From contig CM066321.1 of NCBI GenBank assembly GCA_033807775.1, positions 248,484,422 to 248,548,421 on the forward strand: a DNA stretch of 64,000 nt, given 5' to 3'. The position numbers and the translations under genes are program-made. Origin of the DNA: Saussurea involucrata (taxonomy: Eukaryota > Streptophyta > Magnoliopsida > Asterales > Asteraceae). Numbering within the stretch: position 1 is the stretch's first letter; each line of letters opens with the position of its first letter. A model generated the notes under the pieces. The model searched no databases and had not been told where the DNA came from. It saw only the letters and a program-made list of their open reading frames with translations. This document shows, piece after piece, positions 10,841 to 19,165 of this stretch.

Positions 10841-13183
10841 TCAAATGCCTATAGACCTAGTATGAGCATCATGTTTGGTCTGTGGCAAGGGCTTGGTGAA
10901 TGGATCAGCCAAGTTCTTACTCGAGTCAACTCTACTAATGATAATGTCCTTGTCTTCGACAACCTTCCGAACGTAATGAAATTTCCTGAGTATATGCCGT
11001 GTACGCTTGTGTGACCTGGGTTCTTTAGCCAAGATTACTGCACCCTCATTGTCACAGAAGATCTCTATGGGATCATGAATAGTGTGCACTACGCCAAGAT
11101 CCCCAATGAACTTCTTCATCCACATGGCCTCTTTTGCAGCCTCATTAACTGCAATATAATCAGCCTCTGTTGTCGAATCTACTACAGTGCTCTGCTTGGA
11201 ACTTCTCCAAGTGACCGCTCCACCGTTTATCAAAAACACGAATCCTGATTGCGAACAGGAATCATCTCTATCATTTTGGAAGCTAGCATATGTGTATCCT
11301 TTTACACATAGCTCTTCCTGGCCACCATAGACCAAGAACATGTCCTTTGTCCTTCTCAGGTACTTGAGAATGTTCTTGACTGCTATCCAATGAGCTTCGC
11401 CAGGGTTGGCCTGGTATCTACTCGTCATGCTCAAGGCATATGATACATCAGGCCTAGTACAAATCATGGCATATATGATCGATCCTACAGCTGAAGCATA
11501 TGGAACCTGACTCATCCTGTCTAATTCCTCAGCGGAATTAGGACATTGAGACTTGCGCAGTGCCATGCCATGCTGCATAGGCAAGAACCCCTTCTTGGAG
11601 TCTTGCATCTTGAATTTCTTCAAGATCTTATCTATGTAGGTACTTTGGCTTAACCCAATGAGCCTCTGTGATCTATCTCTATAGATCTTGATGCCTAGTA
11701 TGTATGCCGCGTCTCCCATGTCTTTCATGGAAAAACATTTTCCTAGCCAAGTTTTGACACTTCGCAGTGTTGGGACATCGTTTCCCATGAGTAGTATGTC
11801 ATCGACATACAATACAAGAAACACTACAGTACTCCCACAAGTTCTGGCATAGACTCATGGTTCATCTTCACTTCTAATAAAACCAAATTTCTTGATTTTC
11901 TCATCAAAATAAAGATTCCAACTACGAGATGCTTGCTTGAGTCCATAAATGGACTTCTGAAGCTTACACACTCTATTGGGATGCTTAGGATGTACAAAAC
12001 CCTCAGGTTGTGTCATAAACACATCCTCAGTAAGCTTTCCATTAAGGAAGGCGGTTTTTACGTCCATTTGCCATATCTCATAATCATGAAATGCTGCTAT
12101 GGCAATCAGTATCCTTATAGATTTTAACATAGCAACTGGTGAGAAAGTTTCATCATAGTCTACACCATGAGTTTGCGTGTAACCCTTTGCCACCAATCTA
12201 GCTTTATATGTGTGTAGTTTCCCATCCATGTCGGTCTTCTTCTTGAAGACCCATTTACGCCCAACTGTTTTAAGGCCAGGCGTTTGAACAACCAAGTCCC
12301 AAACTTGATTATCATACATGGATTGGATCTCGCTTTCCATAGTCTCCTTCCATTTAGCAGACTATGGGCCTGCCATGGCTTCCTGATAGCTGGTAGGTTC
12401 ATCAAGATCTACCAGAGACTCATCACCATCAGAAATGAGTAAACCATATCTTTCAGGTGCATGGCGTACTCTATCAGACATGCGAACGGGTGGTGGCTGA
12501 ATGTCAGATTCTCCATCATCTTCAGGTTGTATAACCTCTTGATGGTAACTAGTGCCAACATTGGATTCCATGTTGGTTGATTCTTGAACTTCTTCAAGAT
12601 CAACTTGGCTCCCACTGGCCTCTTTGGACATCAACTCCCTTTCTAGGAAGACTGCCCTTCAAGCAACAAAAACTTTGTTTTCAGAAGGTTTGTAAAACAA
12701 ATATCCAAAAGATCCAGCAGGATATCCAACAAAATAACACTTGTCTGATCTGGGCTCTAACTTGTCTTGAGATTCACGACGAACATAAGCCTCGCAACCC
12801 CAGATTTTTAAATATGCTAGTGAAGGGAGTCTTCCACTCCATATTTCAGATGGAGTTCTGGAAACCTTCGTGGTTGGAACGAGGTTAAGGATTTTTGTGG
12901 CAGTCTCTAGGGCATAACCCTAGAAACTGATTGGAAGCGTAGTGCGACTCATCATGCAACGAACCATATCTAACAATGTTCGGTTTCTCCTCTCGGACAC
13001 ACCATTGTGTTGGGGTGTCCCGGGTGGAGTTAATTGTGAGATAATGCCACAATTTCTTAGATGATCGCTGAATTCTAGACTAAGATACTCACGGCCTCTA
13101 TCAGACCTGATGATCTTAATCCTTTTGTTTAGTTGATTCTCCACTTCGTTCTAGAATGTCTTGAACACCTCAAAGGTTTCAGA
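10841..13183 (-). pseudogene. Integrase C-part, reverse transcriptase and RNase H of element D
   Basis: One minus-strand frame. Integrase has IKIIRSDRGREY (second Asp) and GTPQHNGVSERRNRT (Glu kept) at about 13144-12950. RT has KKKTDMDGKLHTYKARLVAKGY, IWQMDVKTAFLNG, IYGLKQASRSW and the catalytic LVLYVDDILL near 11815-11785. RNase H has CSQSGFVFLINGGAVTWRSSKQ and STTEADYIAVNEAAKEA, and the ORF ends TRSIGI. Stops, mostly readable as C-to-T or G-to-A changes, interrupt the frame near 13152, 12918, 12660, 12361 and 11855. The N-terminal half lies at 43086-44743; the two halves join in frame at the CTTAC target duplication of element A. Confidence 0.88.
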
Positions 13184-13188
13184 CTTAC

Positions 13189-14146
13189 TGTTGATCCAAA
13201 CCCTCAGTGATTTGATAATGACCCTCTCTTAAACACTTAGTGAAAATTGTAAGTAAACAATATGTATTAGAGTTTCACTATCGCTGATGTACTAAGACTA
13301 ATTCAGTACCGCTGATAGGAACTCTTGTTCTTTAGATTAAACATTCAGCGAACACTGTTCACCATAATGCTCTAAGCCTGTTCAGTCCTTATGGTGATCG
13401 CTGATAAGTTAGTTGTTTACTTATGATCCCTGAAGACAAGTTTCACGTCAACATAGGTTCTACGCTGAAGTCGAAGATCAAGCTCAAGAACCAGCGACAA
13501 GTCTCCTAATGAACTGATGCGGATCAGCGAAGACTCAGATTTGTCCACTCAACGTGAAGTATCAAGTACAAGACTTCAGCTATCGCTGAACTTTGTCATT
13601 CACTGATATAGAATGATAAAGCTCTGATTCAACGAAAGCTGATCATGAAGTCCTCCGTACAAAGTACTTTTGTCATAACCACCCTTGCACTACTCCGTAC
13701 GACATGTCAGAAAAGAACCTCCTTATTGTCTGAAATCGTACAACCACTCTGATACTACACTGTTCAAACATGCGGCTACTAAGGTTGTCTACTAAAGTCA
13801 GACCCAATAACCAATGAGTTGCTGCCATGTGTAAAGTATAAATTGCCATGCATTAAATGCATGCAGTATATAAGAAGGACTCCAGCTTCATTCTTGAAGC
13901 ACTTGCTAACTCTGGTCAAGTCATCTTCTTATCTTGAGATAGGTTATTATTAGTAATTTCCTTCTCTTTCTTAGTGCAAGAAAACTTAGTGTTCCAACTT
14001 GTTTAGATTAGGATTTATTCCTTATCTTGTTCCGCAACAAGCTGTAAATTGTCTTGATTTATCAATAAACAAGTTAGAAAAGTAAAAGCGTGTGTTTGTA
14101 TTCAGCCCCCCCTTCTACAAGCTTGTATAGCCCTTCGGTACCAACA
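13189..14146 (+). repeat. 5' LTR of element A
   Basis: 958 bp. The words TCGCTGA and TCAGCGA occur at least five times exactly between about 13289 and 13600, in both orientations, with three one-base variants (CCGCTGA, ACGCTGA, CCAGCGA). A TATA-like GTATATAAG at 13866-13874 would place transcription start near 13900. Confidence 0.95.
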
Positions 14147-14148
14147 AG

Positions 14149-14160
14149 TGGTATCAGAGC
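14149..14160 (+). other. Primer binding site of A (initiator Met tRNA type)
   Basis: TGGTATCAGAGC, two bases after the 5' LTR. Confidence 0.93.
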
Positions 14161-14228
14161 AGGTTTGTTTAATCTCATAAACAAGATCTGATTTATACTA
14201 AGATTTCTCTTCCTAGCTATTTCTTAAA

Positions 14229-15391
14229 ATGGCTACCAACACAAACACAAACTATATTGACAACGGTTCTCTTGCAAACCCCCCTAGATTCTCTAGAGAT
14301 AATTTTAATCTATGGAAAAATAGGATTATTCTCTTCTTAGAAGGTGTAGACCCTACTATGCCTTATTATCTTGAAAACGGCCCATATATTCCTGTAAGAA
14401 TTGATGTTGCAGTTCCAGCCGCTGAGAATAGACCTGCTATTCCAGAAAGGCTTATTCCTAAGGAAATTCATATGTGGACCGATGAAGATAAGAAGAAAGT
14501 GGCTATCGACACCAAAGCCAGATCCATACTCTCCATGGCTCTTCCTGACGAAGTCTACCATTCCGTCATGAACCTGAAAACCTCAAAAGCTATGTGGGAC
14601 ACAATCTGTGTTTAGTATGAAGGTACTTCTGAAGTCCAGGACTCTCGAAAGATCAACCTGGTAAGACAATATGAAAGCTTCATTTGTGGTAAGAATGAAA
14701 CTCTCTCTGAAGTACACCAACATTTTAACTGCTTAATAATAGATCTAAAAACTGTTGGTAAAGAATATTCTAACTTTGAAGTACTGACAAAGTTCTTAGA
14801 ATGTTTACCTGAAAGCTGGGACAGTTATTCTATGTGTCTCGAGCTGTCAAAGGATCTAAAATCAATGACCCTTTCTACCTTATATGGCATGATGCTGAAT
14901 CATGAGCAATCGAGTCATCTTAAGAAGAATCTTGTAAAAGATTCCAAAAGCACCCATGTTGCTTTAATCTCAGAGTCACCTTTTACTCAGCGATCGACTA
15001 TCACTGTCACTGAGTTGGAAACTAACTCTGAAAGATCATCAGACTCTGACGTTTCAGATAATGATGAAACTCTGGCATTCCTGGCTAATAAGTTCAGGAG
15101 ATTTGCTAGAAAGAGTAATTTCAAGAAGAATAAACCTCTTGCTATTACTGACAAGCCAAGATCATCAACCCCTGTAGATAAGGCTACTGCTACTTGCTAT
15201 AACTGTGAAAAGATAGGACATTTTGCTAGCGAGTGCAGGTCAAGGAATGTCTCTAGACCCTCAGCTTTTCCCAAGAAAAACTTTATTCCCAGGAAAAACT
15301 TTATTCCCAGGAATAGAGATGAAAAATATAAAAAACTGAAAGAAAGGTATGCAAAACTGAAAACCTTTAAGAAGAAAGGCAAAGGCCTCAT
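14229..15391 (+). pseudogene. Gag of element A, N-terminal part (one nonsense codon, cut by element B)
   Basis: Begins MATNTNTNYIDNGSLANPPRF and carries a UBN2-type Copia gag domain (FSRDNFNLWKNRIILFLEG; RSILSMALPDEVYHSVM; TSKAMWDTICV). A single TAG at 14613-14615 replaces the residue before YEGTSEVQD, most simply CAG to TAG; the same frame is then open to the B junction. A CCHC knuckle CYNCEKIGHFASEC lies at about 15197-15238, followed by a Lys-rich stretch with a duplicated KKNFIPR unit. At 15391 element B interrupts the frame, which resumes at 32891 when B and one CTCAT copy are removed. Confidence 0.88.
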
Positions 15392-15914
15392 TGTTAGCTT
15401 CAATCTTCCTAATCATAGAAGTATTTAGAAGTAGTGAAAAATAGGCTAAGTATAGAAAAGCCTCTCACAGAGGCTCTGCCACTTCTTCCAGAAGATCAAG
15501 TCCAGAAAGCCACAGAAGCTACAGAGGTAATCACAGAACCTCTGTAGTGCGCAAGAAGAAGATCAACTCGGAAACAAATGGACTGCTCCACAGAAGGTCA
15601 GACCATAGAACCTCTGTGAATACCTTACAGAGCCTCTGTGGTCTGCTATGAAGACTTGGAAGATATTACTGGATACGTTCATCAACTTGCATGGAAAAGT
15701 ACTATCAAAACACGTGTCAAGCTCTGAGTGGACTCAATAGGGCATGGTACAAAATAGACGTCTGCGCCATTTAATGCATTTACCAATAGTACATCTGCTC
15801 CATTAAATGCGCATGGCTCAAACAACTGCTCACACCATCCAGTTCACTATTCATGCCGTAAAAGGAACAGTGACCTACTTCATAGTCTTCTAAGAGTAGT
15901 ATAAAAGGAAGTCT
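15392..15914 (+). repeat. 5' LTR of element B, first part
   Basis: Matches the left part of 32036-32885. The word ACAGAGG/CCTCTGT occurs five times exactly between 15467 and 15639, in both orientations. TATAAAAGG near 15900 is the probable TATA box; C inserted about a dozen bases after it. Confidence 0.93.
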
Positions 15915-16728
15915 TGTTGGGAACTGAAGATTTGCTAAGTATGATTAATACTGCCAGAACAACATTACTACTGCCAGATCAACGTTAGTACTGCCAGAAC
16001 AAAGATACTACTGCTAGATTAAGGTTAGTACTGCTGAGACATTAATGCTGCTGGAACGAAGTTAATACTTCTGGTATATTAATACTGCTGGTACATTATT
16101 AATACTGCTGAACAAAAGTTAGTACTGCTGGTGTCTTGCGAAAATCTGTTAGTACTGCTTATGCAATGGTTACTACTGCAAGACAAAGTTAATACTGCTA
16201 GATCATTGTTAGTACTGCTAGTCAAGTTAATGTTGCTGGAACAAGTTAATGCTGCTGGAGATTATTAGTACTGCTCATGCTGAATGAAGATTAATACTGC
16301 TGATGTGATAAGTTTGGAATGAGAAGATTTTGGAGATAAAAGTGGAACGAATGAAGATATGCTTAAAGAAGATTCAGAAGATCAATTTATTTTTGATAGT
16401 TATCTTGTACCTATTGTGTATAAATAGTTGTTCATAGATAGTTAATACAGAATACGTATAAGCGAAATACAGAATTAGTTTTGTTTGGAGAGAGAATTAA
16501 CCTCAAGGTTTAGAACCCTATTTCTAGAGAAGTAGAAGTCGTCTTGATTGAGCCTGTTCATCAAGATTGAGGTTTGGTTGTAAGCTTGTGAGTCGATTTA
16601 GTGAATACAAACAACTGTGTGTTTTCTGATATATTGTTCTTTGATTGTGGGAATTAAAGTTCTATTCCGCAGATTCTTTAATTCTGAATTCTAAGTATTG
16701 TTAATCTTGTTAAGAATCGATCCTGACA
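15915..16728 (+). repeat. 5' LTR of element C, dense in TACTGC words
   Basis: 814 bp. I count about 18 copies of a 10-11 bp word, RTTARTACTGCT with one-base variants, between 15940 and 16310, all in the same orientation and irregularly spaced. A TATA-like TGTATAAATAG lies at 16417-16427. Confidence 0.95.
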
Positions 16729-16730
16729 AG

Positions 16731-16742
16731 TGGTATCAGAGC
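16731..16742 (+). other. Primer binding site of C (initiator Met tRNA type)
   Basis: TGGTATCAGAGC, two bases after the 5' LTR. Confidence 0.93.
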
Positions 16743-16770
16743 TTGTGTTTCTTAGAATTCTACAATCATT

Positions 16771-18342
16771 ATGGACAACTCTTTTGAATCAAACAGTACT
16801 TTTGATTGGAGTGATCAAGCAGAAGAGGCAATTCAGAATCATGCTCTCATGGCAGAAGTCTCAGATATTCCTACTGAGGTAAAATCTAATCTCTGTTCTC
16901 AAGCTTGTATAGACACTGTTAAAAGGTATAGAGATCACAATCAGGGAATGTGTGATGACCTTAAGAGATTAGAAAAGGACAGAAAAGACTATGTAATAAT
17001 TGTTGAGAAGTTTGAAGAACAGATTAGGGCTTTTCAAGCCAATGAACTTCAACACTCCTATGATACAAACTACTGGAAATGGGAAAAGGGTGGTCTGGAG
17101 TTCCAACTAAAAGAGTCCAGGGAAGAGTGTGAGAAACTAAAAGGAGAGCTTGAGAAAGTTAAACTTGATGTAGAAAAGTTTACTTGTGCCTCTAAAGTCA
17201 TGGACAACATAATCAACTCTCAAATCCATAGTAAGTTGAAACCAGGCATAGGGTACAATGCCACACCCCCACCCTACAACAACAACTACATCCCTCCTAG
17301 GTCAGACCTGTTAGAAACCAAGGATAAAAAGGACTTACCTGAAGGAGCTACTAAAATAGATCCATCAGATGAAGTTGTTGTGGAGGATAAAACTGAAAAA
17401 GAAGAGTCTAAGAAAAGGGACAAGAATGTCAGTGGTGAGATTCCCTTAGAGAATTACATAAAGACCAATGAGGATGGTGGAAGTCCCTGGGATAAGAACA
17501 ATGAGATGAAAAGATCTGAAAAAGGAAAAGGAGTTCATTATACACAAACCACTGTTGTGAAGTCCAATACCTGTGAACATTGTTCTTGCAAGAATCTTCA
17601 AAAGGATGAACCCCAAAAACATGATAAAAGGAGGGGAAATCAAAGAAATTGGAATAACCAGTGGGCACAAAAGCAAGGAGTTAATCTACAAAGGATTAAC
17701 AGACCAAAACCTTGTTTTATCTGTGGCAAATTGAATCATCTTGCCAAATACTGTTATTTCAATCCTATTAACCAAAAGAAAAGTTTTCATAGAAGTTTTC
17801 AAAAATCTTCTGGTTATAGGAAACCTGCAAGGAATCATGTGGCTAAGAAACAAGATAAATCCAAAAGCCACATGAGAAAATAGACTGAAAAGGAATGTGT
17901 CAATATGTGGGTCCCCAAAAGCACTAATGTTAGTACTGCTACCTCAGATAGTACCGCTGACAAGGATAGTGCTGCTAGAAGCAATACTACTGCCAATACT
18001 GCTGCTAGCAGTGTTAGTGCTGCTAACTCAGTTAGTGCTGCTAACTCAGTTAGTGCTGCTAACTCAGTTAGTGCTGCTAACTCAGTTAGTGCTGCTAACT
18101 CTGTTAGTGCTGCTAACTCAGTTAGTGCTGCTAACTCTGTTAGTGCTGCTAACTCTGTTAGTACTTCTTCTAAGGTTAATACTGCTTCTAGTTTTTGTGC
18201 TGCTAGACCAATCATATTGACAAAGTTCTCCAGTACTGCAGTACCTAAGTTTGAAAATCTCATCAAAACACAGTGCAAGTACTTTGATGAGCAAGGGAGA
18301 CCCAAGACCACTTCGGCTTGGGTTCCCAATAAAACTAACTGA
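16771..18342 (+). pseudogene. Gag remnant of element C: coiled coil, zinc knuckle and SAANSV repeat
   Basis: Starts at ATG 16771 soon after the primer site, but lacks the N-terminal UBN2-type capsid domain that A and B keep; it corresponds to the C-terminal half of a Sirevirus gag. Residues about 50-145 are rich in Lys/Glu heptads and likely form a coiled coil. A motif with GIGYNATPPPYNN is characteristic of this gag region. A CCHC knuckle CFICGKLNHLAKYC follows near 17713. A TAG at 17881-17883 interrupts the frame, which continues through NMWVPKS into Ser/Thr/Ala-rich sequence with eight SAANSV units, and ends after TTSAWVPNKTN, where a protease would begin. Whether the TAG is read through is unknown. 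Confidence 0.8.
18013..18156 (+). repeat. 18-bp coding tandem repeat (eight copies, peptide SAANSV)
   Basis: Eight full copies of GTTAGTGCTGCTAACTC(A/T) plus a degenerate ninth. Each contains GTTAGTGCTGCT, a variant of the element's non-coding word, so the word has expanded inside an open reading frame in steps of 18 bp. Confidence 0.95.
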
Positions 18343-18559
18343 TTTATCTGATGTGCAGGGCAACCAACAGCTCAAGGGGAAGAGCATCTGACATGTTGAT
18401 AGTGGTTGCTCCAGGCACATGACAGGTAACATGGCCTGCCTCAAGAATTTCAAAAAGAATTGATGGAGGACGTGTTGCTTTTGGGAATAATTCTGAAGGA
18501 GGTAAGATAAGTGGTAAAGGTGATATGTCAAAAGGTAAGATGGACAAGTGCTGCAAAGT
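18343..18559 (+). pseudogene. Protease stub of element C
   Basis: 18395-18545 can be read as the Copia aspartic protease start: a DSGCSRHMTG active site, then a GGRVAFGNN-like strand. Stops and frameshifts break it. Sequence homologous to pol ends here; the repeat array takes over. Confidence 0.75.
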
Positions 18560-19040
18560 GCAAGTATAGTTACTACTGCCAGTGCAGAGTTACTACTGCT
18601 AGTACATATTTTCTACTGCCAATGTATAGTTAATATTGCTTTGTAGTTAATACTGCTTAGTAGTTAATACTGTATGAGTAGTTAATACTGCTTTAAAGTT
18701 AATACTGCTTAGTAGTTAATACTGCTTTGAAGTTAATACTGCTTAGTAGTTAATACTGCTTTGAAGTTAATACTGCTTAGTAGTTAATACTGCTTGGTAG
18801 TTAATACTGCTTGTGTAGTTAATACTGCTGCGTAGTTAATATTGCTCAGTCGTTAATACTGCTAAGTAGTTACTACTGCTTGTGTAGTTAATACTGCTGT
18901 GTAGTTAATACTGCTCAGTCGTTAATATTGCTAAGTAGTTAATACTGTTGTGTAGTTAATACTGTTTTCCAGTTAATACTGCTCAGTCATTAATACTGCT
19001 AAGTCGTTAATACTGCTTTTGAAGAAAATCAGGGCTAGTA
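18560..19040 (+). repeat. Array of about 27 AGTTAATACTGCT units in element C
   Basis: A dense quasi-tandem array with 14-20 bp between unit starts. The core TTAATACTGCT is nearly invariant while the 3-7 bp spacers (TTGTAG, TAGTAG, GTGTAG, CAGTCG) vary. Rarer cores are TACTACTGCT and TAATATTGCT. It occupies the place of pol, between the protease stub and the promoter of the third ORF. No coding function is visible. Confidence 0.95.
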
Positions 19041-19044
19041 CTGC

Positions 19045-19052
19045 TATAAATA
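19045..19052 (+). promoter_or_regulatory. TATA box and pyrimidine-rich leader ahead of the C third ORF
   Basis: TATAAATA at 19045-19052, followed by a CT-rich stretch (19100-19135), with the ATG at 19166. A start 25-35 bp downstream would give a leader of roughly 85 bases. The spacing is that of an ordinary plant core promoter, so the third ORF may be transcribed separately from the genomic RNA. The short-word array lies immediately upstream, where enhancer sites would be. Confidence 0.6.
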
Positions 19053-19165
19053 CTCTTTCAGCCCGCCAAAGTTCATAACATCTCTGTGCATTCAATTTAT
19101 CTCTCTCTCTTTCTAACCCTTTCTCCCTAGAATCTCTGTGTTTTCTATCCTAATCCTCAGGAAGA

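Noticed and set aside
17835..18329. Minus-strand ORF with repeated LTELAA peptide
   Set aside because: Mirror of the 18-bp SAANSV repeat on the coding strand; no independent support.
18013..19040. CRISPR-like regular repeats
   Set aside because: This is a plant retrotransposon. Units are 11-18 bp with short degenerate spacers; there is no repeat-spacer architecture and there are no cas genes.
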